A stretch of DNA of 59,340 bases, from positions 1 to 59,340 of the IMG/VR virus record IMGVR_UViG_3300021961_000104; one strand, given 5' to 3'. Each line of letters begins with the position of its first letter. Positions within the stretch are counted from its first letter, which is position 1. The notes under the pieces are model-generated. The model had not been told where the DNA came from, did not search any database, and worked only from the letters and a program-made list of their open reading frames with translations. Positions 5,985 through 14,046 of this stretch are shown here, one piece after another. Origin of the DNA: a virus. A program made the position numbers and the translations under genes.

Positions 5985-6187
5985 ATACAATACACCAAAA
6001 AGCAAGCGATAGAGCTTTTGCAAAGTTAACAATGCTATTGTTAGAAAAAGAAAAAATAGAACAAGACTTGAGAAAAAGAAATACTGGAGGTTTAACCTTA
6101 GAAGAGTTTAAATCTTTACATGAAGGTCACTTACAAGAAATAAAAATATGGAATTATATAGCAAATTTAATAGAAAAAAACACATAA
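5981..6187 (+). CDS. Helical hypothetical protein, 68 aa
   Basis: Charged helical product with the segment TGGLTLEEFKSLHEGHLQEI, which looks like a two-helix coil. Possibly oligomeric. Coupled to its neighbours through short overlaps and gaps (4 bases before the next ATG's TTA leader). Confidence 0.65.
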   Translation: MNTIHQKASDRAFAKLTMLLLEKEKIEQDLRKRNTGGLTLEEFKSLHEGHLQEIKIWNYIANLIEKNT

Positions 6188-6190
6188 ATT

Positions 6191-6637
6191 ATGAAAAAAA
6201 TAACAGAAGAATTAATTAACGAAAGATTAGAAGCTAAAGGCTTTGGTGAAAATATAGCTAAAGACGAAGATTTAGTGCACGAAGCTGTGCTAGGTCACTA
6301 TGGTTGTGAGTTAATTGACGAATGGGATGACAACGCGGAATACTTTATTTGCGAAGAGTCAACTGCTGATGGATATTCAGTGTACATTGCCACCTCAAAT
6401 CCACGTCAAATTAATGTTAGTGAAGACGTACATTATTACGATTCAGACCTCGGTGAAATGCTAGCCGAAGCTATAAAATGGAGTAATGGCGATACAGAAG
6501 ATCGAGTAAAAATATATGTTGAGGATCTAGGTGCACAATATGTTCAAGATGCAATGGAACAATTATTTGAAGAGCTTTCAGAAAGATTTGAAGAAGAAGT
6601 CTTAATGGATCTTAAAGAAGAAGGTTATTCTGAATAA
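6191..6637 (+). CDS. Highly acidic hypothetical protein, 148 aa
   Basis: The product is rich in Asp and Glu throughout, especially the C-terminal helix (about residues 118-148). A DNA-mimic or inhibitor role is conceivable from charge alone. No family motif is recognised. Thirteen bases after its stop begins tRNA-like element 3. Confidence 0.7.
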   Translation: MKKITEELINERLEAKGFGENIAKDEDLVHEAVLGHYGCELIDEWDDNAEYFICEESTADGYSVYIATSNPRQINVSEDVHYYDSDLGEMLAEAIKWSNGDTEDRVKIYVEDLGAQYVQDAMEQLFEELSERFEEEVLMDLKEEGYSE

Positions 6638-6649
6638 AATAGAGTAACA

Positions 6650-6733
6650 GGGTGTGACATCGGTTGATTGTACTAGGAACTCGGAGAGGAGATACGGTAC
6701 AGGGTATAGGTTCGAATCCTATCACATCCACTA
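6650..6733 (+). ncRNA. tmRNA-like/tRNA-Ala-like element 3
   Basis: Acceptor GGGTGTG (6650-6656) pairs fully with CACATCC (6723-6729), again with G3:U70 and A73, followed by CTA. T-arm ATAGG/CCTAT surrounds TTCGAAT. The D-like segment ACATCGGTTGATT includes GGTT. A central stem TGTAC/GTACA (6669-6673 and 6697-6701) holds a 23-base purine-rich loop instead of an anticodon loop. Stem sequences differ from element 2 while the fold and the alanine identity pair are preserved, which argues for selected structure. Confidence 0.75.
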
Positions 6734-6751
6734 ATTATAAAACAAAAATTA

Positions 6752-7045
6752 ATGACAGAAGAAGAAATGGACAAAATAGCTGAAATTATTGTCAATAAAA
6801 TGATAAAAAAGCAAGCGGAATATGACCAAAAGTTTAAACAAGAGTTACAAATGATTATAGATAATAATTTAGAAGACAATGATTTAATTATAGAACTTAA
6901 TACACAAAGTGCTTCTGATGTTGCTCGCCAAGAAATAGAAAGACTTAATAAAGAATTAAAAAACTCTATAGAGCAAGAAAATTACGAAAATTGTATTAAC
7001 CTTGCTAATCAAATTAACTATTTAAAAGAAAAATATAAACTATGA
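6752..7045 (+). CDS. Coiled-coil hypothetical protein, 97 aa
   Basis: Starts 18 bases after the ACTA end of tRNA-like element 3. Almost entirely helical, with heptad-like leucines and isoleucines and high Lys/Glu content. It overlaps the ligase start by 4 bases, so the two are coupled. It could be a ligase partner or a separate early protein; unknown. Confidence 0.65.
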   Translation: MTEEEMDKIAEIIVNKMIKKQAEYDQKFKQELQMIIDNNLEDNDLIIELNTQSASDVARQEIERLNKELKNSIEQENYENCINLANQINYLKEKYKL

Positions 7046-7872
7046 TAAAACCAATGTTAGCACATAAAGTTAACAATAATAAAATTGACTGGTCTGAAGA
7101 TGTTTTTATTCAGCCAAAACTAGACGGTGTCCGTTGTGTATTCACTAAAGATGGTGCTTATTCTCGTACTGGTAAAAAGTTTTATAACTTACGTCACGTA
7201 GAACTTGAACTCAAAGATTTTTTTATCAAAAATCCATTTGCAGTATTAGACGGTGAGTTATATAATCATGATCTAAAAGACGATTTCGAACAAATCATAT
7301 CGTTAGTCAGAAAACAAAAACCAACTGAAGAGGATCGCAGAAATGCACAAAATCTCATACAATATCATGTGTATGATACTATAGCCGAAGGTCCTAATTA
7401 CAAAGATAGACTCGAGTGGTTGCAATCAAATGTAATCACCGATCAAACTGTAAGATTAGTATTAACTATGAATGTAAATAATTATAATGAAGCTAATAGA
7501 TTTCATAATGATGTTTTCTTAAAACAAGGTTATGAAGGTTCTATATTACGCTTAAATCGTGCTTATGAGCAAAAACGCAGTTATAATCTTATGAAATTTA
7601 AAGATTTCAGCGATGACGAGGCTGTAATTATAGATTATGTCGCTGGTAAAGGCAAGAGACTTGGAACTCTTGGTAAATTTATTATGCGAGATGACTCTGG
7701 CATTGAATTTGGTTGTCCTCCGGGTAAAGGTTGGGACTACAGTAAATTAGAATATATATTAAATAATATTCAAGATTATATAGGTAAAAAAGCCACGTTC
7801 ACTTATTTCGAAAGAACTAAAGCTAATAGCTACAGACATCCACAATTTAAAACAATTAGAGATTATGAGTAA
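7042..7872 (+). CDS. ATP-dependent DNA ligase
   Basis: Contains motif I KLDGVR with the adenylated lysine K26, motif III-like VLDGELYNHD near residue 67, motif IV EGSILR near residue 169 and motif V MKFKDF near residue 187, followed by a small OB-type C-terminal part. At 276 residues it belongs with small phage/T7-type ligases. It seals nicks in phage DNA during replication and recombination, together with the annealase and resolvase encoded downstream. Confidence 0.92.
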   Translation: MIKPMLAHKVNNNKIDWSEDVFIQPKLDGVRCVFTKDGAYSRTGKKFYNLRHVELELKDFFIKNPFAVLDGELYNHDLKDDFEQIISLVRKQKPTEEDRRNAQNLIQYHVYDTIAEGPNYKDRLEWLQSNVITDQTVRLVLTMNVNNYNEANRFHNDVFLKQGYEGSILRLNRAYEQKRSYNLMKFKDFSDDEAVIIDYVAGKGKRLGTLGKFIMRDDSGIEFGCPPGKGWDYSKLEYILNNIQDYIGKKATFTYFERTKANSYRHPQFKTIRDYE

Positions 7873-7951
7873 ATTAATATGGAAATTATACAATGAAAAC
7901 ATGATAAGCCAAGAAGTGGCTCAAATGTTACTAGATAAATACTATGAATAA
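7865..7951 (+). CDS. Small hypothetical protein, 28 aa
   Basis: Starts inside the end of the ligase gene and its TAA overlaps the next ATG by one base. Helical product with a YYE end. The coupling at both ends suggests it is translated; function unknown. Confidence 0.45.
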   Translation: MSKLIWKLYNENMISQEVAQMLLDKYYE

Positions 7952-8454
7952 TGAATATATTTTATTTAGATAGAGATCCAGTGAAAGCTGCACAAGTACA
8001 ATATGACAAGCATGTTGTTAAAATGATCTTAGAATCAGCTCAAATGTTGTGCACAGCACATCATCACTATGCTGAATTATTAGGTTATGACAATAGTTAT
8101 ATTCCTTACAAAAAAGCACACTACAATCATCCTTCAACAATATGGACTAGAAAAAATAGTAGAAATTACTATTGGTTGTTTAATCACATGATCGCATTAG
8201 GCAATGAATACACTAAACGTTATGGTAAAAAACACTTAAGCATAACCAAATGTTTTGAGGTACTTCAAAATTGTCCCTTAGGTATGCCATTAGGTGGTTC
8301 TTTTACAGAGCCACCTCAATGTATGCCAGATCAATATAAAGTTGATGGCGATAGCGTGTCAGCATATTGGAATTATTATGAAAACGAAAAACACACTGTA
8401 AAAAACAAGAATGAGCAAAAAATTATACGACATATTAACATTAAACAATTATAA
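7951..8454 (+). CDS. Conserved phage protein, DPVKAAQ/DKHVVKM type, 167 aa
   Basis: The N-terminus LDRDPVKAAQVQYDKHVVKMILESAQML is typical of a conserved family in diverse phages and some large viruses. Several His residues cluster (CTAHHHY near residue 50, HPSTIW near residue 70), which may form a metal or nucleic-acid site. A glycosylase-type role has been suspected for similar proteins, but I cannot support it from sequence. Tightly coupled at both ends (TAATG). Confidence 0.75.
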   Translation: MNIFYLDRDPVKAAQVQYDKHVVKMILESAQMLCTAHHHYAELLGYDNSYIPYKKAHYNHPSTIWTRKNSRNYYWLFNHMIALGNEYTKRYGKKHLSITKCFEVLQNCPLGMPLGGSFTEPPQCMPDQYKVDGDSVSAYWNYYENEKHTVKNKNEQKIIRHINIKQL

Positions 8455-8639
8455 TGGTATTTCTGACAAAATCAAAAGAGAAAGAAAAAAAAGCGCGCCA
8501 CGTGAAGTTTCTGGAGAGCAAGATAACAGAACTTTACAGCGAAGTTCTAAGTGAAGTTATAGAGGGCAATAGCCCTATAAACAAAGCAAAATTAATCAAA
8601 AAATATAATAATAGATTAAAATTATTAACATGGGTGTGA
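8454..8639 (+). CDS. Basic helical hypothetical protein, 61 aa
   Basis: TAATG overlap with the upstream gene. Strongly basic helical product (KSKEKEKKARHVKF at the N-terminus). Possibly nucleic-acid binding. Overlaps the next frame by 10 bases. Confidence 0.55.
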   Translation: MVFLTKSKEKEKKARHVKFLESKITELYSEVLSEVIEGNSPINKAKLIKKYNNRLKLLTWV

Positions 8640-8752
8640 CAGAAGAATTATTTGTTAAATTAAAACAAAAACAAAATAAATTCACAAAAGACAAAATTAT
8701 ATTTTGTACTTTAGAACCAGAAACTGTGACAAAAGCCCTTAAGTATAAATAG
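8630..8752 (+). CDS. Basic hypothetical protein, 40 aa
   Basis: Short Lys-rich product starting MGVTEELF and ending in TAG. The last 27 bases lie within palindromic site copy 2, so a regulator bound there would also sit on the end of this gene. Function unknown. Confidence 0.5.
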   Translation: MGVTEELFVKLKQKQNKFTKDKIIFCTLEPETVTKALKYK

Positions 8753-8769
8753 TAATAGGCTAATGTCAC
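8726..8769. promoter_or_regulatory. 44-bp imperfect palindrome, operator-like copy 2
   Basis: Begins GTGACAAAAGCC and ends GGCTAATGTCAC. It overlaps the ATG (8763) of the HTH protein gene. Its reverse complement shares GTGACAxTAGCCTATTACT with copy 1 at 466, and both have AAACT upstream. Position over the translation start suggests autoregulation by the HTH protein. That the same site recurs at the extreme left of the early region supports a shared regulator. Confidence 0.6.
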
Positions 8770-9383
8770 ATGAAAGAAACATAGATTATTTACACAAAAG
8801 ACGTATTGTCTATCGTAGAAATCCTATAAACGATAAACCAACGCAAAGGTTTGAGTGGGGTGATTTCTATGAAGACGGTACGTATGAGTGTTACACATTG
8901 TTTCGTAGTAAAGCTAAAATCACAACATATAAATCTTTAAAATGGCATTTGTTAGTGTTATGGTATCTTAATCCACAATTAGATCAAGATGATTTTGATG
9001 ATATAGCTAGATTTTTATGCCATAAAGAAAATGGATTTATAACTTTTAATGTAATACCAGGTGTATTAAACAATATAATACATGAGGTTAGCATGTTTGA
9101 CTTAGATGAACCTCCAAAAAACAAATTAAGAAAAATTATATTTAATGATTTTTGCGGTTTATCTTTAGAAGAAAAAATGAAGATAGTTGGTCAAATGATA
9201 GGTAAATCAAAAAAAGTAAATCAAGACGATATTTACGAATGTATGATAGATCTTAATGACACAGGTCAAAAGATAACAATATCTCGTATCGCTAATTTAT
9301 TAAATTGTTCACCTAGAACAGTATACAGAACAATGGGTAATGAACTTAAGAAAGAAAAAGAATTGTTAAACAAACAAATATGA
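8763..9383 (+). CDS. Putative HTH DNA-binding regulator, 206 aa
   Basis: The C-terminal part (about residues 152-195) reads as a helix-turn-helix: a helix DDIYECMIDL, then ITISRIANLLNCSPRTVYRTM, which has the spacing of a recognition helix after the turn. The N-terminal 100 residues, rich in aromatic and charged residues, match nothing I know. Its start codon lies in palindromic site copy 2. It sits just before the sigma factor gene, so a role as early/middle transcription regulator or replication initiator is plausible. Confidence 0.65.
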   Translation: MSHERNIDYLHKRRIVYRRNPINDKPTQRFEWGDFYEDGTYECYTLFRSKAKITTYKSLKWHLLVLWYLNPQLDQDDFDDIARFLCHKENGFITFNVIPGVLNNIIHEVSMFDLDEPPKNKLRKIIFNDFCGLSLEEKMKIVGQMIGKSKKVNQDDIYECMIDLNDTGQKITISRIANLLNCSPRTVYRTMGNELKKEKELLNKQI

Positions 9384-9490
9384 GTAAAGAATTTAACGAG
9401 TGGATGGCTTATATAGGTAATATATACTATGCCAATAACGCATTAATGGAAAAAGCATTTGAAAAACTAGAAAAAAATGAAGAAATATAA
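9380..9490 (+). CDS. Small hypothetical protein, 36 aa
   Basis: ATGA overlap with the HTH gene and a 14-base overlap with the sigma factor gene. Helical product with a charged tail (KAFEKLEKNEEI). It may couple translation of the regulator and sigma factor genes. Function unknown. Confidence 0.45.
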   Translation: MSKEFNEWMAYIGNIYYANNALMEKAFEKLEKNEEI

Positions 9491-10232
9491 CGTACAAAAT
9501 TACATTAGATACAAAGAAGATGTTAAAAAATCTATGCCTAATGACAGAAAATATAATGAGTACAATAGAGACGAACTTATTATAAAGTTTTTACCACTTG
9601 TAGAAAATTTAGCCAGAAAATTCTCTACATCTCAACAAGCTTCAGGTGTTTTAACTATAAATGATTTAATTCAAATTGGATCTGAATCTTTGATAAAAGC
9701 GGTTGATAGAATTGAATGGGAAACATTAAACAAATCAGAAGACATCGAAAAAACTTTAAAATCATTTTTGTCGAAAAGAATAAAAGGCGGTATTAGAAGA
9801 CAAATAGATATGGCTAGAGGTAACATGAGAATACCAGAGCATAAACTAAATGAAATACGTAGTAACCCTAAAGACAAACAAATGGTTGAAATGTTTTTTA
9901 ATAGTATATTCTTAAGTATAGATGCTCAAACTTCTAACGACGACGAGGAAAATATGATATATCAAATTGCAGATAAATCTGAACCATATAACATACAATT
10001 TCTTAACATTTATTTAAAAAGTTTAATGGAAAAACATTTAAACAAAAATGAATATGAAGTGCTTAGACTTTCTTACGGTCTTGACTGTGATCCGCATTCT
10101 GCAATTCAAATAGCAGAAAAATTAGGTATCAATGGTACAAGTTCTTACGTTAGAGTATCTGAGCTTAAAAAACAGGCTGTAACCAAATTAATAGAAAGCG
10201 TAGATCACTCACAAGTGCTTGATTTTCTTTAA
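9477..10232 (+). CDS. Sigma-70 family RNA polymerase sigma factor
   Basis: Region 2 is visible at about residues 30-115: LVENLARKF, then DLIQIGSESLIKAVDR and a basic segment KRIKGGIRRQID that fits the -10 binding helices. Region 4 is at about 190-240, with EYEVLRLSYGL and an HTH segment. There is no region 1.1. Such phage sigma factors reprogramme host RNA polymerase, here perhaps for middle or late genes, or for the six-copy motif upstream. Length and order fit primary-like alternative sigma factors of Bacteroidetes phages. Confidence 0.85.
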   Translation: MKKYNVQNYIRYKEDVKKSMPNDRKYNEYNRDELIIKFLPLVENLARKFSTSQQASGVLTINDLIQIGSESLIKAVDRIEWETLNKSEDIEKTLKSFLSKRIKGGIRRQIDMARGNMRIPEHKLNEIRSNPKDKQMVEMFFNSIFLSIDAQTSNDDEENMIYQIADKSEPYNIQFLNIYLKSLMEKHLNKNEYEVLRLSYGLDCDPHSAIQIAEKLGINGTSSYVRVSELKKQAVTKLIESVDHSQVLDFL

Positions 10233-10254
10233 TTTACTTCAGTAAAACTGTTTT
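10233..10254 (+). terminator. Weak hairpin with T-run after sigma gene
   Basis: TTTAC (10233-10237) pairs with GTAAA (10242-10246) around a TTCA loop, followed after a few bases by TTTTT. The stem has only one G-C pair, so this would be a weak or partial terminator separating the sigma factor from the recombination genes. Confidence 0.3.
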
Positions 10255-10294
10255 TATATATGTAATTATATTAATAACCAAACCACATACCAGT

Positions 10295-10837
10295 ATGACA
10301 TTAAATGAAAAATTAGCAACAATTCAGACAAAATTTAAATCAAAGAAAAGTAGATTTAATTCATTCGGCAAATATTACTTCAGATCAGCCGAAGATATCC
10401 TTGAAGCAACAAAACCCTTTCTATTAGAGTTAGGAGTATCAATTAGAATTGACGAAGACTTAATTGAAATGAGCGGTATACCTATTATTTGTTCTACAGC
10501 TACAATAAGCGACGGTGAAGATCAAATACGCGCTACAGCTATAGTCGGTGTTGATTTAGAGCAAAAAGGCATGCAAGTACCTCAACAATTTGGATCTGCT
10601 TCAAGTTACGGGAAAAAATATGCGTTAGGTAATTTATTCCTAATAGACGACACTCAAGATTCAGATGCAACAAATACTCATGACAAAACAGCAAAAACTA
10701 AAGTTGCATTAACATCCAAAACAGATCCTGCTTTTAATAAAGCAAAGGAATATGTAAAAGCGGGTGGTAAACTTGAAACAATTAAATCAAAATATGCCTT
10801 GTCTAAAGAAATCGAGGCTGAACTAAAAACCCTATAA
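10295..10837 (+). CDS. ERF-family single-strand annealing protein
   Basis: The first 120 residues fit the ERF superfamily: YYFRSAEDILEATKPFLLELG, a beta-strand core with ICSTATISDG, and the signature GSASSYGKKYALGNLFLID near residues 100-118. The tail is basic and ends in a small helical segment. ERF proteins bind single-stranded DNA and promote annealing for recombination-dependent replication. The next gene, coupled at 10837, encodes the matching exonuclease. Confidence 0.85.
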   Translation: MTLNEKLATIQTKFKSKKSRFNSFGKYYFRSAEDILEATKPFLLELGVSIRIDEDLIEMSGIPIICSTATISDGEDQIRATAIVGVDLEQKGMQVPQQFGSASSYGKKYALGNLFLIDDTQDSDATNTHDKTAKTKVALTSKTDPAFNKAKEYVKAGGKLETIKSKYALSKEIEAELKTL

Positions 10838-11568
10838 TGGACAAAGAAAAAGTGTTAAAGAAGTTAGAAATAGATGAGCATTATTATGGAGAATTTGGTA
10901 AAAAATTCTTAAGTAACTCTGATATATCAACTTTACTAACAAACCCTTTGGCTTTAGGTAAGCAGTCGGAAAAATCTCCAGCTTTTTTAGTTGGAGGTTA
11001 TTTCCACACTGCAATTCTAGAACCTGATAAATTAAAAAACTTTAAAATAATTCAATCAACAACTAGAAACACTAAAGCGTACAAAGAGATCTCCGATGGA
11101 GAATTATGCTTATTGCAACATGAAGTAGATCAAATAGAATTAATGACAGATAAAGTTTTGTCTAATGATGTTTGTAGAGATCTTATTCGTGGTATAAATG
11201 TAGAATACGAAAAACCAGGTGTAACAGAACTAGAAGGTTTAGGATGGAAAGGTAAAGCTGATATAGTTAATCATGACGAAAGATTAATCATCGATTTAAA
11301 AACTACAGCTGACATAAATAAATTTAAGTACTCGGCTTCAAAATATAATTACGATAGTCAAGCTTATATTTATAGTAAACTTTTTGGTTATGAGTTTTTG
11401 TTTATAGTTATAGACAAAACAACACATCAAATAGGAGTATTCGATTGTTCTCCTGAATTTTATAACAAAGGCGAAGATAAAGTTAAAAGAGCATCAGAAC
11501 AATATAAACTATTTTATCAATCAGAAAACTTCGACCCTAATCAATTTTTTATTAACCAAACCCTTTAA
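10837..11568 (+). CDS. RecE-like PD-(D/E)XK exonuclease
   Basis: The core motifs are GKADIVNHDERLIIDLKTT near residues 143-161, giving the Asp and the DLK triad of the PD-(D/E)XK fold, and YDSQAYIYSKLFG (QxxxY) near residue 178. The N-terminal segment FLVGGYFHTAILEPD is typical of exodeoxyribonuclease VIII-like phage enzymes. It would resect double-stranded DNA to expose strands for the ERF annealase encoded just upstream with a one-base overlap. Confidence 0.88.
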   Translation: MDKEKVLKKLEIDEHYYGEFGKKFLSNSDISTLLTNPLALGKQSEKSPAFLVGGYFHTAILEPDKLKNFKIIQSTTRNTKAYKEISDGELCLLQHEVDQIELMTDKVLSNDVCRDLIRGINVEYEKPGVTELEGLGWKGKADIVNHDERLIIDLKTTADINKFKYSASKYNYDSQAYIYSKLFGYEFLFIVIDKTTHQIGVFDCSPEFYNKGEDKVKRASEQYKLFYQSENFDPNQFFINQTL

Positions 11569-11570
11569 AA

Positions 11571-11753
11571 ATGAAAAACCCAAAAAACCAAATCAAAACA
11601 TTTAGAACTTGTGTAGTTACAGGATTAAAAACAGATTCATCTAATTTTTATAGAAATCAAAATCACGTAAAAGCTGTAGACAATATTAGAAGAAATACTG
11701 GAGTAACTAAAAAGCAATTAATGAGAATGTTTAATCAATTAAATACATATTAA
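11571..11753 (+). CDS. Basic hypothetical protein, 60 aa
   Basis: Starts 2 bases after the exonuclease gene and ends one base before the SSB-like gene. Lys/Asn/Arg-rich, with a C-terminal helix (TKKQLMRMFNQL). Position within the recombination operon suggests DNA binding, but no motif proves it. Confidence 0.65.
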   Translation: MKNPKNQIKTFRTCVVTGLKTDSSNFYRNQNHVKAVDNIRRNTGVTKKQLMRMFNQLNTY

Positions 11754-11754
11754 T

Positions 11755-12063
11755 ATGGCAAGTATTATTAAAACTAGTATCAATTTAGATGCAATTCCCA
11801 AAGATAAGATTATCATGGGCAAAAAAGGTAAATATTTACCTTTGACGTTTACTTTAAACGATGAGGTTGATAATTACGGTAATCAAGGTCCTGTTACTGT
11901 TGAACAAACAAAAGAGGAAAGAGATGCCAAAGCACCTAAAGTTTATTTAGGTAATGTAAAAGTAGTTTGGACTAATGGCACAAACGTAGAAGCTGCGCCT
12001 AGAGAAGGTCAACCAGCGCAAGCTATGAGCAAACAATCAGTAGAGGACGATCTACCATTTTAA
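11755..12063 (+). CDS. Putative single-stranded DNA-binding protein
   Basis: The product is a short beta-rich domain (about residues 1-80, with GKKGKYLPLTFTLNDE and VYLGNVKVVW) followed by a Gln/Glu-rich linker and the C-terminal tip DDLPF. That tip closely matches the acidic Pro-Phe tail by which bacterial SSB proteins recruit partners. Its place between exonuclease and primase-helicase fits. It is not a canonical SSB in sequence, so the call rests mostly on the tail and context. Confidence 0.7.
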   Translation: MASIIKTSINLDAIPKDKIIMGKKGKYLPLTFTLNDEVDNYGNQGPVTVEQTKEERDAKAPKVYLGNVKVVWTNGTNVEAAPREGQPAQAMSKQSVEDDLPF

Positions 12064-12072
12064 TTAAATTAA

Positions 12073-13794
12073 ATGCAAGTAAACGAAACAGAGATCAATG
12101 GATTTTTGATTGATAAATTCAATCAACATGAGCTTGAAGTAGGTAAAACACAAGGGGTTTGTCCTTTGTGTTCTTCTGATAGACAACCCAAAAACCAAAA
12201 AGCAAAGTGCGCTTCTTATGATTGGGAACGGGGTCTCGGTACTTGCCACAATTGTAATAAATCATTTCAATTACATACTTATCAACGCAAAGGTGCTTCA
12301 GAAAAAATATATGTGAGACCTTTAATTGATAATGTTTCAGCTTTACAATCTAATTCTAAAGTTATTGAATGGTTTAAAACTAGAGGAATATCTCAGGAAA
12401 CTCTCAGGGACTTAAATGTCTCTGAGGGACCTGAGTTTATGCCTCAAACCGGTAAAACCGAGAATGTTATAAAGTTCAATTATATGATGGGCGATCAACT
12501 TATTAATATTAAGTATCGCGATGGTAGAAAGAACTTTAAATTATATAAAGGCGCTGAGAAAGTTTTTTACAATATAAACAATATTGTAGGTTACGATCAT
12601 TGTGTTATAGTAGAAGGAGAAATGGACGTCTTAGCTTTATACGAAGCTGGAATAAGTAATGCTATATCTGTACCAAATGGTGCTACATTAAATAGCAATA
12701 ATCTTGAATATTTAGATAACTGTATTGATTATTTTGAAGATAAACAAAAAGTAATTATTGCCGTTGACTCTGATGAAGCTGGTCAAGCTCTACAAACTGA
12801 ATTAGTTAGAAGACTTGGTGCTGAAGTTTGTTACATAGCTACTTTTCAAGATTGCAAAGATGCAAACGAATATTTATTAAAGTATGGAAAAGAACAACTG
12901 GCAAAGCGTATTACAGGGGCAAAACCTGTCCCACTTGAGAATGTTACAACGTTCAGGGATATTGAAGGAGAAATCACTGACTTCGTTAAAAATGGGTTTA
13001 AACCTGGTTTTCAAGTTGGATTGGAAAACTTTGACAATATATTTTCGACTTATACTGGTCAATTTATTACTGTCACTGGCATTCCATCGTCTGGTAAGTC
13101 GGATTTTGTCGACCAAATGTGTGTTGGATATAACAAAAACTACGGTTGGAAAACGGCATTTGCTTCTCCTGAAAATGCGCCAACGTATTTGCATGCACAT
13201 AAGCTCATGCGGAAAGTGTGGGAATATATGCCGAGTGCACAAGATATTGGTAATGACAAATGGAATCAAGTAGCAGAACATATTAACGACAATTTCTTTT
13301 TTATAGATATGGAGCGTTATACTTTAGAGTCTGTGCTTAGAAAAGGTGCTGAACTTGTAAAACGTAAAGGTATCAAATGCTTAGTTATAGATCCATTTAA
13401 TAAAGTAAGAGACGTAGATGCAAAATCTGATGACGTTAATAGATACACAATGGATTATTTACAGAAGATAGAAATGTTTTGTAAAAAATACGATGTATTA
13501 GTATTTATTGTAGCGCACCCAACTAAAATGTATAAAGATAGTAATGGTAAAATTGAAGAACCTACTATGTATAACATTAAAGGTGGCGGCGAATGGTATG
13601 ATGCTAGTTATCACGGTTTACTAGTTCATAGAGATTATGAAGCTAAAACAGTTAAAGCTAAAGTATTGAAAGTTAAATTTCAAAACCTTGGTGAAAACGG
13701 TGCTGAAGCTCATTTTAAATGGGAACCAAAGTCAGGATGTTTTGTTCCACATGAACCCATAAATATTTCTGATGAAAAAATGCCTTGGGAATAA
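12073..13794 (+). CDS. Bifunctional primase-helicase, T7 gp4 type
   Basis: A zinc-binding domain is formed by C30xxC33, C46 and C58xxC61. The TOPRIM primase core carries VIVEGEMDVLALYEAG near residue 178 and IIAVDSDEAG near residue 233. The helicase half has Walker A GIPSSGKSD near residue 336, Walker B CLVIDPFN near residue 437 and a VAHPTKM sensor near 480. At 573 residues it matches the T7-like fused primase-helicase. It should unwind and prime at the phage fork; the matching DNA polymerase is not in this window. Confidence 0.93.
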   Translation: MQVNETEINGFLIDKFNQHELEVGKTQGVCPLCSSDRQPKNQKAKCASYDWERGLGTCHNCNKSFQLHTYQRKGASEKIYVRPLIDNVSALQSNSKVIEWFKTRGISQETLRDLNVSEGPEFMPQTGKTENVIKFNYMMGDQLINIKYRDGRKNFKLYKGAEKVFYNINNIVGYDHCVIVEGEMDVLALYEAGISNAISVPNGATLNSNNLEYLDNCIDYFEDKQKVIIAVDSDEAGQALQTELVRRLGAEVCYIATFQDCKDANEYLLKYGKEQLAKRITGAKPVPLENVTTFRDIEGEITDFVKNGFKPGFQVGLENFDNIFSTYTGQFITVTGIPSSGKSDFVDQMCVGYNKNYGWKTAFASPENAPTYLHAHKLMRKVWEYMPSAQDIGNDKWNQVAEHINDNFFFIDMERYTLESVLRKGAELVKRKGIKCLVIDPFNKVRDVDAKSDDVNRYTMDYLQKIEMFCKKYDVLVFIVAHPTKMYKDSNGKIEEPTMYNIKGGGEWYDASYHGLLVHRDYEAKTVKAKVLKVKFQNLGENGAEAHFKWEPKSGCFVPHEPINISDEKMPWE

Positions 13795-14046
13795 ATGGCT
13801 GGTTGGAAGAATCCTTGGGATATGGGAGAATGTAAGCCATCAAAAGAGCAATTTGATGCTTATATATGGTGCATTAGAAATAATATAAAAATATATCCTG
13901 TAGGTATACCTGGCGGAGGCGCTTGGTTTATAGAAATAGAAAACAATAACAAAAAAAATAGGACACCTAATGTGTTTATTAAAACACAAATATGGGAAAA
14001 ACTATTTGAATACTGTAAATACTACTACGACAAATATGAGAAATAA
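13795..14046 (+). CDS. Hypothetical protein, 83 aa
   Basis: Starts directly after the helicase stop. Contains several Trp residues and a Gly-rich turn (GIPGGGAWFIEIE near residue 40). It overlaps the thymidylate synthase-like gene by 11 bases. Small beta-type protein of unknown function, probably co-translated with the replication genes. Confidence 0.7.
   Translation: MAGWKNPWDMGECKPSKEQFDAYIWCIRNNIKIYPVGIPGGGAWFIEIENNNKKNRTPNVFIKTQIWEKLFEYCKYYYDKYEK

Noticed and set aside
4740-6733. Calling the two tRNA-like elements ordinary tRNA-Ala genes
   Set aside because: Neither has a D-arm or a 7-base anticodon loop; the central stems have 15- and 23-base loops and no alanine anticodon position can be assigned.
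12877-13281. Minus- and plus-strand frames inside the primase-helicase gene
   Set aside because: They are shadows of the helicase frame and do not resemble any family; the helicase frame has all its motifs.
13970-14035. Longer N-terminal extension of the thymidylate synthase-like protein
   Set aside because: The extra 22 residues overlap the upstream gene in another frame and have no family match; ATG 14036 is better placed.
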